From: Paenibacillus farraposensis | GTDB lineage: Bacteria > Bacillota > Bacilli > Paenibacillales > Paenibacillaceae | Reading direction: 5' to 3' | DNA length: 64,000 bases | Assembly (NCBI RefSeq): GCF_020736845.1 | Contig: NZ_JAFFQR010000015.1 | Coordinates: forward strand, 217,105-281,104 | In this document: positions 1 to 9,783 of the stretch, one piece after another | How the letters are laid out: the number at the start of each line of letters is the position of its first letter | How positions within the stretch are numbered: position 1 is the first letter of the stretch | Position numbers and translations under genes: made by a program | The notes under the pieces: model-generated | The model's database searches: none | What the model was told of the DNA's origin: nothing | Seen by the model: only the letters and a program-made list of their open reading frames with translations

Positions 1-1
1 A

Positions 2-781
2 CTTGGTTTTTTGTTGGACATACTAGAGCAAAAAGGCTTCCCGCCGCAGTATGAATCACTTTCGACAAATTATGCAGACATGTCTAAAACGAGCTTCGAT
101 ATTGCGGTTGTCGAGCATACACGTAAGCTCTCTGTGCTTCCTTACCATGGAGAGTGGAGGGATCTGGGAACCTGGGACTCGCTCGTACGGGAAATGAGCT
201 CGGAGCTAAGCGGACCCGGCTATATTTCAGAAGCTTCACACGACTCGCATATTATCAATGAACTGGAGATTCCGGTCAGCATCTGGAATGTTCCGGGCAT
301 TATCGTCGTTGCCGGACCGGATGGTGTACTCGTAACGGATCGACAATCTTCGACAGGCATTAAAGAAATGGTAGCGGAAATTGAAATCGGCCCGCGTTTT
401 GAAGAGCGCTTCTGGGGGAAACAAACGGTATTATCCCACCAGCAAGCGGCAGATGGATTACAGACGGTTACCAAACGTGTCGTCATTTCGGCTGGCAGAT
501 TTATCAGCTATCATGAGCACCAGTTCCGTAAAGAAGTTTGGACCATCGTCTCAGGAACCGGCAGTGTCTGTATTAATGACGTGACACAGAAGGTCAGCCC
601 CGGTGAGGTCATCGTGGTAGAACCTGGTACAAAGCATTCTATAGGGGCAGTAGAAGGGGATTTGGAATTCATCGAGTCGCAAATCGGACATATCGTATCG
701 GAAACAGATATCAGCCGATATGAGTTCCCCAATCCGGTCGACGCGCATGTAGCTTCCAAATCGGGACCCAGATATTTATAA
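2..781 (+). CDS. Mannose-1-phosphate guanylyltransferase / mannose-6-phosphate isomerase type protein, 3' part
   Basis: The reading frame is open through the left edge, so only about the last 259 residues are visible and the true start lies outside. The first part looks like the end of a sugar-nucleotidyltransferase domain. From about residue 125 there is a type II cupin with the metal-ligand pattern SYHEHQFRKE, then GTGSVCIND and EPGTKHSIGA. This arrangement is typical of the family that makes GDP-mannose from mannose 1-phosphate and carries a mannose-6-phosphate isomerase-like cupin. In P. polymyxa-type genomes such a gene sits at the end of the exopolysaccharide cluster, so this is probably its last gene (inference; upstream genes are not in view). 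A bidirectional terminator follows. Family call is firm; the exact activity is less so. Confidence 0.8.
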   Translation, partial: LGFLLDILEQKGFPPQYESLSTNYADMSKTSFDIAVVEHTRKLSVLPYHGEWRDLGTWDSLVREMSSELSGPGYISEASHDSHIINELEIPVSIWNVPGIIVVAGPDGVLVTDRQSSTGIKEMVAEIEIGPRFEERFWGKQTVLSHQQAADGLQTVTKRVVISAGRFISYHEHQFRKEVWTIVSGTGSVCINDVTQKVSPGEVIVVEPGTKHSIGAVEGDLEFIESQIGHIVSETDISRYEFPNPVDAHVASKSGPRYL

Positions 782-854
782 ATAGACCAACAGTAGGGAG
801 TTGGGAAGAGGGAAGAACTATTTTTTTAAGCAGCTGATTTGTATATATCAAGAA

Positions 855-892
855 AAGGTATTCAGGCGTTAAAAGCGTGAATACCTTTTTTT
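855..892. terminator. Bidirectional rho-independent terminator
   Basis: The arms GGTATTCA and TGAATACC (plus a few inner pairs) form a hairpin flanked by A-rich sequence on the left and seven T on the right. It lies between the convergent guanylyltransferase gene and the thioredoxin-like gene and can serve both. Confidence 0.85.
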
Positions 893-937
893 CGTATAAA
901 CAGCCTGTTCGTATAATGTGAATACGAAGTACGAGGC

Positions 938-1453
938 TTATTGAATAAGCTTCTTGGAAATCAGCCACTCTTTTACAGCATCCGTACTGAGTTCCTTTTC
1001 AGGTGTCCATTCTATTTTATCAACCATCTTGCCCTGTCTGAATTCCGCAATAGTAGGGGTGTATTTAACGTTGTAATCCGCTTTGAATTTATTCCATTGG
1101 AGCTTGTCCTGATGAATTTTATGAACATTCAAAAATGTAATTTTCGAGCCCAGATTGTATTCTTCGATCATCTTGTTAAATTTCGGCTCAAAGCGGTTGC
1201 AGTCACCACAGCTAGGTCTGCCGACATAGACGAACACACTTTGATCCTGTTGGATCAGTTTCTTAAAACCATCCATGGTAACCGCATTTAAATAATCATA
1301 GATTTCGGGATAATTGCTTTTGCTCGCTTGAATCTCTTTGTCTTTCTGTTGAATCACTTGCTCCAGGCCCTGAAATTTGAATACAGCAGAAATCGCAATG
1401 GCAATAAGAAGCAATACAATGACACTTAATCCGGCGATATATGCTTTTTTCAC
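938..1453 (-). CDS. Membrane-anchored thioredoxin-like protein
   Basis: A 171-residue protein with one N-terminal membrane segment (about residues 5-26, after MKKAY) and a short coiled spacer, followed by a thioredoxin-fold domain. The redox motif is CGDC in the context VGRPSCGDCNRF, and the expected proline before the last strand is seen in KYTPTIAEF. This suggests a thiol-disulfide protein acting outside the membrane or at the cell wall, like the small Firmicute thioredoxins linked to disulfide formation in secreted peptides. The start is GTG with AGGAGG seven bases upstream. It is monocistronic and faces the polysaccharide gene across a shared terminator. No partner gene is present nearby, so the substrate is unknown. 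Confidence 0.75.
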   Translation of the reverse strand: MKKAYIAGLSVIVLLLIAIAISAVFKFQGLEQVIQQKDKEIQASKSNYPEIYDYLNAVTMDGFKKLIQQDQSVFVYVGRPSCGDCNRFEPKFNKMIEEYNLGSKITFLNVHKIHQDKLQWNKFKADYNVKYTPTIAEFRQGKMVDKIEWTPEKELSTDAVKEWLISKKLIQ

Positions 1454-1542
1454 AGAAATCCTCCTTTTTTTACAATATAACGATTAGTATAAATGATATT
1501 TCCAATTTTAGCTGTAACACTTGTCTCATTATGTAAGAAAAA

Positions 1543-1942
<400 letters not shown>

Positions 1943-2068
1943 TGGTTGATTGACTTGATATCGCCTTGGACGGGCAGGACAGAGAACACCGTAAGGATGC
2001 GCTCTGCCCTGCCCGCTTTGATTTGTAGGCCGGTGATTGCACCCCAGAGGGCTTCACAAATTTTTCAC

Positions 2069-2098
2069 TTGTAATAATCTGAAATTTTTCTGTATAAT
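2069..2098 (+). promoter_or_regulatory. Predicted sigma-A promoter of the glycine riboswitch transcript
   Basis: TTGTAA (2069-2074) and TATAAT (2093-2098) are separated by 18 bases, placing the transcript start about 25 bases before the first aptamer. Confidence 0.6.
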
Positions 2099-2116
2099 AA
2101 AAAACAATTTCATATG

Positions 2117-2302
2117 TCTGGTTGATGTTTGCGGGAGATGGAACGAACGTTCCGACCGAAGGGGCAAAACTCTCAGGTGCTTGGCTGGTACAGCAACAAG
2201 CAGGACCGTAAACGGACAGAACTCTGGAGAGACCCTTAATTGGGCGCCGAAGGTGCACCGCAGAGAACATCTGCTTAAACTCTCAGGCAAAAGGACAGAG
2301 AC
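2117..2302 (+). promoter_or_regulatory. Tandem glycine riboswitch
   Basis: Two consecutive copies of the glycine (gcvT-type) aptamer core are visible. Copy one has GGGAGA, CCGAAGGGGCAAA, CTCTCAGGT and GGACAGA (about 2132-2220). Copy two has GAGAGAC, CGCCGAAGGTGCA, CTCTCAGGCAAAAGGACAGAG (about 2227-2300). CTCTG at 2222-2226 can pair with CAGAG at 2296-2300 to close the second aptamer. The element lies between a promoter and an intrinsic terminator, ahead of an AGCS transporter gene. Glycine riboswitches of this form usually switch expression on when glycine binds; the direction here is inferred. Confidence 0.95.
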
Positions 2303-2415
2303 GCGAATAACCTATGACAGGGGATGCCCTATTTTTTTAAAGCTATTTTAAGCTATGTAGCGGCCTGCAACCTGCGCAAAAGGGTTTTATTTTTTCGTGC
2401 CTTTAACCTCTCCAG

Positions 2416-2452
2416 GAGTCGAATCAGCGGATTTGACTCTTTTTTGTTTTTG
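2416..2452 (+). terminator. Riboswitch-linked intrinsic terminator
   Basis: GAGTCGAATC pairs with GATTTGACTC (one G-U pair) around an AGCG loop and is followed by TTTTTTGTTTTT. It sits between the aptamers and the transporter ribosome binding site, so it is the likely expression platform. A shorter candidate (AGGG-GATG-CCCT followed by a run of T, 2318-2337) lies closer to the aptamers and may be the real or an additional switch. Confidence 0.75.
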
Positions 2453-2476
2453 AATATGCTGGAGGAGCGGGTTGAG

Positions 2477-3895
2477 ATGAATTTGGTTCATGTATTGGAA
2501 ACGATTAGCAGTTGGATGTGGGGGGCGCCTCTGATCATTCTCGTTATGGGAACGGGATTGTGGCTGACCATACGTTTAAAATTGCTGCAGGTATTGCACC
2601 TGCCTTTGGCGATCAAGCTGATCGGCAAGGCCCCCAATGAAGGCAGCGGAGATGTAAGCAGCTTTGCGGCCCTGAGTACGGCGTTGGCAGCTACAGTCGG
2701 CACAGGCAGCATTGTCGGCGTGGCGACAGCCATTAAGCTGGGCGGACCGGGCGCCTTGTTCTGGATGGTCGTGGCCGCCTTTTTCGGGATGGCAACAAAA
2801 TATGCAGAAGGCGTGCTTGCCGTAAAATATCGCGTGAAGGACCGGAATGGACAATTTTCCGGTGGCCCGATGTATTATATTGAAAATGGTCTGGGGCGCC
2901 GCTTTAAGCCGCTGGCCATGCTGTTTGCCTTTTCGGGGATGCTGGTAGCGCTGTTCGGAATCGGAACGTTTCCGCAGGTCAAGGCCATTGTGTCCTCGAC
3001 CGAGAACAGCTTTGGTGTTCCGCCGATTGTAACGGCGTTGATTATTGCTACCCTTACAGCACTGGTCACCATTGGAGGACTCAAAAGCATTGCCAAGGTA
3101 TCAACGAAGGTCGTTCCCTTCAAAACAGGCTTATACGTACTGATCTGTATCATCGTACTGATCCGGTTCGCGGATCAACTTCCGGCCGCCATTGCACTTG
3201 TGCTGCATTCAGCGTTTTCAACTACGTCTGCGACGGGCGGCTTTGCCGGGGCTACGATTATGCTGGCGATGCGCAGCGGGGTAGCCAGAGGTATTTTTGC
3301 CAATGAGGCAGGTCTGGGTAGCGCACCGATTGCTGCCGCAGCCGCCAAAACCAAATGGCCTGCGGAGCAAGGGCTGATTTCCATGACAGGCGTGTTCATT
3401 GATACGATGGTTATATGTGTGATGACCGGGCTGACGCTGCTGGTGAGCGGTGTGTGGAGTGGACCTACCGATGCGGGTCTAATGACTCAGCAGGCATTTT
3501 CCAGCGCATTTCCGCTAGGCGCAGAATTGCTTACGATCATTCTGATTATGTTTGCGTTCACGACCATGCTTGGCTGGAACTACTACGGGGAACGATGTGT
3601 TGAATATTTGCTTGGCGTCAAGTGGATTAAGCCATATCGTTATTTGTTCATCGCACTGGTTGCCGGCGGGGCGTTCATTAAACTGGATGCAATCTGGCTG
3701 CTCGCAGATATTTTTAACGCGATGATGGCCTTTCCAAACCTGATTGCGCTGCTTGGTTTGTCAGGCATTGTCGTTGCAGAAACTCGAATCTATATGAACT
3801 CTCTGTATTCCAACAAGAACAAGGATATCTTTACAGGTGCCAATGTAGGCGCGGCGATCCAGGTAGAAGAAAAAGGACAAACGGTTCATTTATAA
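2477..3895 (+). CDS. Sodium:alanine/glycine symporter (AGCS family)
   Basis: A multi-span membrane protein of 472 residues in the AGCS (alanine or glycine:cation symporter) family, importing small neutral amino acids with sodium. Family signatures include AALSTALAATVGTGSIVG near residue 70, GGPGALFWMVVAAFFGMATKYAE, and FANEAGLGSAPIAAAA near residue 280. ATG 2477 follows GGAGG at 2461-2465; the open frame extends upstream into the terminator, which argues against an earlier start. The tandem glycine riboswitch in the leader says that glycine is the sensed and probably the main transported substrate. Many members accept both alanine and glycine, so specificity is inferred from the riboswitch. 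Monocistronic, ended by a strong hairpin. Confidence 0.93.
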   Translation: MNLVHVLETISSWMWGAPLIILVMGTGLWLTIRLKLLQVLHLPLAIKLIGKAPNEGSGDVSSFAALSTALAATVGTGSIVGVATAIKLGGPGALFWMVVAAFFGMATKYAEGVLAVKYRVKDRNGQFSGGPMYYIENGLGRRFKPLAMLFAFSGMLVALFGIGTFPQVKAIVSSTENSFGVPPIVTALIIATLTALVTIGGLKSIAKVSTKVVPFKTGLYVLICIIVLIRFADQLPAAIALVLHSAFSTTSATGGFAGATIMLAMRSGVARGIFANEAGLGSAPIAAAAAKTKWPAEQGLISMTGVFIDTMVICVMTGLTLLVSGVWSGPTDAGLMTQQAFSSAFPLGAELLTIILIMFAFTTMLGWNYYGERCVEYLLGVKWIKPYRYLFIALVAGGAFIKLDAIWLLADIFNAMMAFPNLIALLGLSGIVVAETRIYMNSLYSNKNKDIFTGANVGAAIQVEEKGQTVHL

Positions 3896-3900
3896 ATTCC

Positions 3901-3950
3901 AAAAGGGAGTGCCCTGAGCCATCACAGGCTTGCGAGGACACTCCCTTTTT
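3901..3950. terminator. Bidirectional terminator after the AGCS symporter gene
   Basis: AAAAGGGAGTG and CACTCCCTTTTT form an 11-pair outer stem with an inner GAGCC/GGCT-like region. Confidence 0.85.
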
Positions 3951-4122
3951 GGCCGTTCGCCGGGATGAACCGTCAGCGGATGGCTGTATTCCCGTCGGAG
4001 TACGCGGACAGGAGCGAATCAGCGGGAAGCTGCATTCCTGAACCCCAAAGGGGTGAGTAACATCATATATATAACAATATAATGTAAGCGTATCTAAGTT
4101 GTTAGCAGATGGACGGCAATCC

Positions 4123-4159
4123 AAAAGGGTATCTCGATGATTGAAGAGATACCCTTTTT
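4123..4159. terminator. Terminator of nagE (minus strand), symmetric
   Basis: AAAAGGGTATCTC pairs with GAGATACCCTTTTT around a ten-base loop. On the minus strand it lies 16 bases past the nagE stop. The 170 bases between this and the previous terminator hold no supported gene. Confidence 0.88.
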
Positions 4160-4175
4160 GTGGACCTGAACTTAC

Positions 4176-5654
4176 TTACATCAACCGCTGCATTTCATCT
4201 TTCAGAATTTCAGACCGTGTACCAAATATCACCTGCAGCACACCGTTACCAAGCCTGATAATCCCCGAAGCTCCGAGCTGCTTGAGAGCTTGATCGTTAA
4301 CCGCTTTGTCGTCTTTGACAACCAGCCGCAGCCGTGTAATACATGCATCGATGCTTTGGATATTGTCCGAACCGCCCAGATGGGCAAGTATTTTTGCTGC
4401 ATCGTTCTCTTGACTGTCAGATAGCGCTGCTGGCTTTTCAATAGATATGGATTGGCTAGTATCTGAGAGGAGGCTGTTTTCTGCGTCATCTTCGCGTCCG
4501 GGTGTTTTGAGATTGAATTTGACAATGATAAACCGGAACAGGAAATAATATATGACGGCAAAAGCCAGACCGGCGGCAATCATTCGCAGCGGGTGGGTGG
4601 ACAGCTTCATGTTGACCAAATAGTCAATGAGTCCGGCTGAAAAAGAAAAGCCAAGTTTGACATCCAGAAGATACATGATCAGGCCGCTCAGACCTGTAAG
4701 CAGTGCATGAATGCCATAAAGCAACGGTGCAATGAACATAAAGGAAAATTCGAGCGGCTCGGTAATTCCCGTTAGAAACGATGCAAGCGCAGAACCGATG
4801 AAAATAGAAGCAACCGCTTTGCGTTTTTCAGGTTGGGCTGTATGGATGAATGCAAGGGCGGCTGCCGGAAGCGCGAACATCATAATAGGAAAGAAGCCGG
4901 ACATGAACAGACCCGCCGATTTATCGCCTGCAAAGAAACGGGTCAGATCACCATGTACAACCTCGCCCGCTGCATTCGTATAATCACCAATCTGGAACCA
5001 AGCGATAGAGTTCAGTACATGATGCAGACCGAGCGGGATCAGCAGCCGATTGGCAATCATGAACACCATCGAGCCAATGCCGCCAAAACCGACAATCCAG
5101 TTGCCGAAGGCCGCAATCATATCCTGTACCGGACTCCAGATCATACCGAGCAGAACGGCCCAAATTATGGTGGTGAAGGCAGTAATCATAGGGACAAAAC
5201 GTTTGCCGGAAAAGAAGCCAAGCCAATCCGGAAGCTGGATATTGTGATATTTTTTGAATAGATAAGCAGACCAACCGCCGATAAAAATGCCGCCCAGCAC
5301 CCCCATATCCAGCTTAACGTCATCGGGAATATATGCAAAAATGCCCGGTACTGCCGCCAAAATCCGGATCAGCACCATATAGGCGATGACTGCGGATAGT
5401 GCGGCCACCGCATCCCCTGCCAGGCCGATCGCAACACCGATGGCAAAGATTAACGCCAGGTTGCCGAAGATGGCGCCTGCGCCTTGGTTCAAAAAAGGAG
5501 TGACATAATGATTCAAAAAACCGCCTACCGCAGGGCCAAGCGGAATATCCGTCTCATAGTTGATCAGAGCCAGCCCTTGCAAAATCCCCGCCGCGGGTAG
5601 TGTCGCTACCGGAAGCATTAACGATTTTCCGATTTTTTGCAGTAATTTCAGCAT
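4176..5654 (-). CDS. nagE: N-acetylglucosamine-type PTS permease, EIICB
   Basis: A 492-residue PTS permease with an EIIC membrane domain (about residues 1-380) and a C-terminal EIIB domain (about 415-492) holding the phospho-cysteine motif DACITRLRL. The block GDYTN-GEVVHGDLTRFFAGD followed by FMSGFFPIMMFALPAAALA and GITEPLEFSFMFIAPLLY is characteristic of the GlcNAc branch of the glucose superfamily. It takes up and phosphorylates N-acetylglucosamine. There is no fused EIIA, so a separate EIIA must supply phosphate. ATG 5654 is preferred over the longer frame because AAGGGAAGAAGG lies just upstream and family proteins begin MLKLLQKIG. It is divergent from glpF, with a cre-like site between. 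Glucose specificity cannot be fully excluded. Confidence 0.88.
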   Translation of the reverse strand: MLKLLQKIGKSLMLPVATLPAAGILQGLALINYETDIPLGPAVGGFLNHYVTPFLNQGAGAIFGNLALIFAIGVAIGLAGDAVAALSAVIAYMVLIRILAAVPGIFAYIPDDVKLDMGVLGGIFIGGWSAYLFKKYHNIQLPDWLGFFSGKRFVPMITAFTTIIWAVLLGMIWSPVQDMIAAFGNWIVGFGGIGSMVFMIANRLLIPLGLHHVLNSIAWFQIGDYTNAAGEVVHGDLTRFFAGDKSAGLFMSGFFPIMMFALPAAALAFIHTAQPEKRKAVASIFIGSALASFLTGITEPLEFSFMFIAPLLYGIHALLTGLSGLIMYLLDVKLGFSFSAGLIDYLVNMKLSTHPLRMIAAGLAFAVIYYFLFRFIIVKFNLKTPGREDDAENSLLSDTSQSISIEKPAALSDSQENDAAKILAHLGGSDNIQSIDACITRLRLVVKDDKAVNDQALKQLGASGIIRLGNGVLQVIFGTRSEILKDEMQRLM

Positions 5655-5729
5655 GACCTTCTTCCCTTCATCATCGGTTTGGGAACAACATATCCGCATA
5701 TGTCTGAATTTTACTACCCATTTTTTTAC

Positions 5730-5759
5730 ATCATAAAGGGGGAAATCTGACATAGTCAA
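5730..5759 (-). promoter_or_regulatory. Predicted nagE promoter
   Basis: Read on the minus strand, TTGACT (5759-5754) and TATGAT (5735-5730) are 18 bases apart, 76 bases before the nagE ATG. Confidence 0.65.
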
Positions 5760-5796
5760 CGATTATTTCGATATCTGGAACATTTTAAATTTGTAG

Positions 5797-5825
5797 TTGA
5801 CAACGCTTACATACTTATATAATAT
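5797..5825 (+). promoter_or_regulatory. Predicted glpF promoter
   Basis: TTGACA at 5797-5802, with TAATAT at 5820-5825 (17-base spacer) or TATAAT at 5818-5823 (15-base spacer). The -35 overlaps a cre-like palindrome. Confidence 0.65.
5798..5811. promoter_or_regulatory. cre-like CcpA operator shared by nagE and glpF
   Basis: TGACAACGCTTACA matches the catabolite-responsive element TGWAANCGNTNWCA with one mismatch (position 4). It overlaps the glpF -35 hexamer and lies about 40 bases upstream of the nagE -35. This placement predicts CcpA repression of glpFK when a preferred sugar is present, as in other bacilli. Confidence 0.65.
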
Positions 5826-5855
5826 CAAATTTAAGTTAATAATCGTGACGGAGAC

Positions 5856-5920
5856 AGGAGAGCCACGCAGACATCCCATACCACAACACGGGAGCGGTTT
5901 GTAATGGCTTTTCTTTTTTT
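5856..5920 (+). promoter_or_regulatory. Leader terminator of glpF, likely antitermination control
   Basis: AGGAGAGCCA (5856-5865) can pair with TGGCTTTTCT (5905-5914) through ten pairs including two G-U, with inner CCC/GGG pairing, followed by TTTTTTG. It lies in the untranslated leader, upstream of the glpF ribosome binding site. The glycerol operons of B. subtilis carry a comparable leader terminator overcome by GlpP with glycerol 3-phosphate; the same logic is inferred here. glpP is not in the window. Confidence 0.6.
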
Positions 5921-5973
5921 GCGCGCGATGAATGCGATTAAAAATCGGGTGATCTATTGAGGAGGTAGGTTGT

Positions 5974-6795
5974 ATGTCGCCATACGCAGCCGAGTTTATA
6001 GGGACGATGATTCTGATTGTTCTGGGTAGCGGGGTGTGTGCAGGGGTATCCCTGAAAAAATCATTTGCCCACGCTTCCGGCTGGATTGTCATCGGAATGG
6101 GATGGGGGCTTGCGGTTGCGGTCGCAGTGTATGCGGCAGGTCCAATCAGCGGAGCCCATTTGAATCCGGCGGTGACGCTGGCGTTGGCATTTCAGGGTGT
6201 TTTTCCATGGCAAGACGTTCCCGGCTATATAGCGGCTCAGCTTCTTGGTGCCATGGCAGGTGCCGTGATTGTGGTGTTGCATTATTGGCCCCATTGGAAA
6301 AAGACGGAGGACGCAGCCACCAAACTCAGTGTATTTGCCACGGGTCCAGCTATTGATTATCCGTTCGCCAACGTGCTTAGTGAAATGATAGGCACGTTTA
6401 TCTTTGTTCTTGCCCTACAGTCGCTTGGTGCCAATACATTTACAGAGGGCCTTCATCCGTTAATTGTCGGTTTTCTGGTCGTCAGCATCGGTTTATCCCT
6501 TGGCGGGACGACGGGCTATGCCATTAATCCGGCGAGGGATTTGGGCCCGCGTCTTGTCCATTATGTACTGCCGATTCCCGGCAAGGGAGCATCCGGGTGG
6601 AAATATGCCTGGGTACCCATTGCAGGTCCGTTATTGGGAGGATCTTTCGGAGGGCTATTTTACCAGGCTGTGTTTAAAGGGCAGGTGAGCCCGGCTTTCT
6701 GGATTTTGCTCGGCATTATTGTGATCGTACTACTGCTTGCTTTCCGTTTCAGTCGTAGTTACAAAAGCTCTATCACCGACAAACTAACCGTATAA
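5974..6795 (+). CDS. glpF: Glycerol uptake facilitator (aquaglyceroporin)
   Basis: A 273-residue MIP-family channel with six membrane spans and the two half-helix motifs, HLNPAVTLA (around residue 66) and INPARDLGPR (around residue 188). The D after the second NPAR favours the glycerol-permeable subfamily over water-only aquaporins. It lets glycerol cross the membrane for trapping by the kinase encoded 31 bases downstream. The ATG follows GGAGGT by seven bases. The promoter has a cre site and a leader terminator, so both catabolite repression and glycerol-dependent antitermination are likely. Confidence 0.95.
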   Translation: MSPYAAEFIGTMILIVLGSGVCAGVSLKKSFAHASGWIVIGMGWGLAVAVAVYAAGPISGAHLNPAVTLALAFQGVFPWQDVPGYIAAQLLGAMAGAVIVVLHYWPHWKKTEDAATKLSVFATGPAIDYPFANVLSEMIGTFIFVLALQSLGANTFTEGLHPLIVGFLVVSIGLSLGGTTGYAINPARDLGPRLVHYVLPIPGKGASGWKYAWVPIAGPLLGGSFGGLFYQAVFKGQVSPAFWILLGIIVIVLLLAFRFSRSYKSSITDKLTV

Positions 6796-6823
6796 AATGG
6801 ATTGATTTACAGAGGAGAGATGA

Positions 6824-8323
<1,500 letters not shown>

Positions 8324-8344
8324 CCTGATGGCAGTTGCCCTGAT

Positions 8345-8384
8345 CCGCCAGATGGACACTTTGAAAGCAATGTCCATCTGGCGG
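8345..8384. terminator. Perfect 14-bp hairpin after glpK
   Basis: CCGCCAGATGGACA pairs exactly with TGTCCATCTGGCGG across a 12-base loop, between the convergent glpK and lacI-type genes. No T-run follows on either side, so it may act as a transcript-stabilising or bidirectional barrier structure rather than a standard terminator. Confidence 0.6.
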
Positions 8385-8423
8385 GTCAAAGGATAGCCGA
8401 TCAGTTGTAATCGCTGAGAGGCT

Positions 8424-9476
8424 TTAAGGTGTGTGCTGACCTTTGATCAGCATATGGTTCCAATTTTGCCGGGCTCCGCAGGAACTGCGGATGACCAGTT
8501 CCGGTTCTATCTTAATACATTTGGTCTCCATCTGTTTCTTCATCAGGTCGAACAGCACCATTGCGGCTAGACGGCCTATTTTTTGTGTGTCCTGCTTTAC
8601 TGTGGTCAGAGGAGGGTCGGTATAACGACAGGCTTCTATATCATCGCACCCCACCACAGCAACATCCTCGGGAACCTGCAAGCCGCTTTCCTTGAAAGCG
8701 CGCATCGCACCAAAGGCGAGCAGATCGGTAGCCGCAAAAACAGCCTTCGGCAAATTTCCTTGCTCTATCCACGCCTTGGCGATCTGGTATCCATCTTCTG
8801 CTGCATAATCCTTGCCATACACAAACCATTCAGGTCTGACCTCAAGGCTAAACCGTTTTAGTGATGTGATAAAGGCTTCTTCTCTCTCTTTAATAACCAG
8901 GGATGGACGTTCAATGCCTATAAAACCGATATCACGGTAGCCATTCATGTAAAAATGCTCAACAACCTTCGTGGAAATTTTCTGATTGTCAGACATAATA
9001 TAGCAGGAATTGACTCCTGTTAGTTCAATATCGACACCGATGCAGGGAATGGGACTGGCATCGAGATCAAAAACGCTTTTTTCCACTTCATCTCCGGCAA
9101 TAATAATGCACCCGTCCACCGAGAAATATTTTGAGCGAGCCAAATAGTCCTCACCAGTATCCAGGAATTTCTCATTCGAAAAAAACAGCAGATCATAACC
9201 GAGCAAGCCAATCTGTTTTTTGAAGACATTAATGATATCTACAAAAAATGGATGGCCGAAATCGACATTCAACTTACCGGCGAATATAACACCTACCAGA
9301 TTTGATTTTTTGGTAGCAAGCGTTTTAGCCGAAGAGGAGGGTCTATACCCTGTTTCCTCCATAATTTTAAGCACACGCTGCCGGGTTTCCTCGCTGATAT
9401 CCGTGTAATTGTTTATAATTTTCGAAACGGTTGCCACCGATACGCCTGCCATGCTAGCTATTGTTTTGATATTCAT
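8424..9476 (-). CDS. LacI-family transcriptional regulator
   Basis: A 350-residue LacI/GalR regulator. Residues 1-50 are the helix-turn-helix plus hinge ([20 protein letters not shown], ending in [11 protein letters not shown]), followed by a periplasmic-binding-like effector domain with [19 protein letters not shown] near residue 285. ATG 9476 has GGAGG six bases upstream; the upstream in-frame extension would cross the operator and is rejected. It is divergent from the ABC importer and bglB, and the palindrome AAACYGCTTT occurs in both promoters. It is probably an autoregulated repressor of this beta-glucoside locus. The inducer sugar is not known from sequence. Confidence 0.9.
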   Translation of the reverse strand: MNIKTIASMAGVSVATVSKIINNYTDISEETRQRVLKIMEETGYRPSSSAKTLATKKSNLVGVIFAGKLNVDFGHPFFVDIINVFKKQIGLLGYDLLFFSNEKFLDTGEDYLARSKYFSVDGCIIIAGDEVEKSVFDLDASPIPCIGVDIELTGVNSCYIMSDNQKISTKVVEHFYMNGYRDIGFIGIERPSLVIKEREEAFITSLKRFSLEVRPEWFVYGKDYAAEDGYQIAKAWIEQGNLPKAVFAATDLLAFGAMRAFKESGLQVPEDVAVVGCDDIEACRYTDPPLTTVKQDTQKIGRLAAMVLFDLMKKQMETKCIKIEPELVIRSSCGARQNWNHMLIKGQHTP

Positions 9477-9489
9477 GAAATCCTCCAAA

Positions 9490-9503
9490 CTAAACCGCTT
9501 TAG
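9490..9503. promoter_or_regulatory. Predicted operator of the LacI-type regulator (own gene)
   Basis: CTAAACCGCTTTAG is a near-palindrome with the core AAACCGCTTT, directly after the -10 of the regulator promoter and before its ribosome binding site. The core is shared with the operator at 9710-9725. Confidence 0.65.
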
Positions 9504-9531
9504 ATATATGAGCTGTACATACAAAATGTAA
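9503..9531 (-). promoter_or_regulatory. Predicted promoter of the LacI-type gene
   Basis: On the minus strand TTACAT (9531-9526) and TATATC (9508-9503) have a 17-base spacer. The last base touches the operator palindrome. Confidence 0.5.
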
Positions 9532-9665
9532 TAATTACTCGTATTCTATGCTAACTTATAGAGGAGAGTCAACTGGATGATTTAAAAATTAATTTCCATA
9601 TATTATGGAATGAAAACCTCATTTCAACTATGTTTCGCGTTTTTTTGATAATTCACAAATCTCTA

Positions 9666-9695
9666 TTTACAAATGCAGATCATTTGTTACATAAT
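9666..9695 (+). promoter_or_regulatory. Predicted promoter of the sugar ABC importer-bglB operon
   Basis: TTTACA (9666-9671) and CATAAT (9690-9695) are 18 bases apart. An imperfect palindrome TGAAAACCTCATTTCA lies 40 bases upstream at 9611-9626. Confidence 0.5.
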
Positions 9696-9709
9696 GGTAT
9701 TTGAAAATA

Positions 9710-9725
9710 ACGAAACTGCTTTCGT
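9710..9725. promoter_or_regulatory. Predicted LacI-type operator of the ABC importer operon
   Basis: ACGAAACTGCTTTCGT has perfect six-base arms and the core AAACTGCTTT, differing by one base from the core at 9492-9501. It sits just downstream of the likely transcription start, a classic repressor position. Confidence 0.7.
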
Positions 9726-9783
9726 GTTATGTGTTCGCAGGAGGCAAATGTATTTATTCTAAGATGAGATGGGGGATTCTGCA

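Noticed and set aside
2324..2476. N-terminal extension of the AGCS symporter
   Set aside because: The extra codons cover the riboswitch terminator; the Shine-Dalgarno and family N-terminus fit ATG 2477.
3831..4124. 97-codon minus-strand frame between the symporter and nagE
   Set aside because: Runs through a strong bidirectional terminator and has no start signal.
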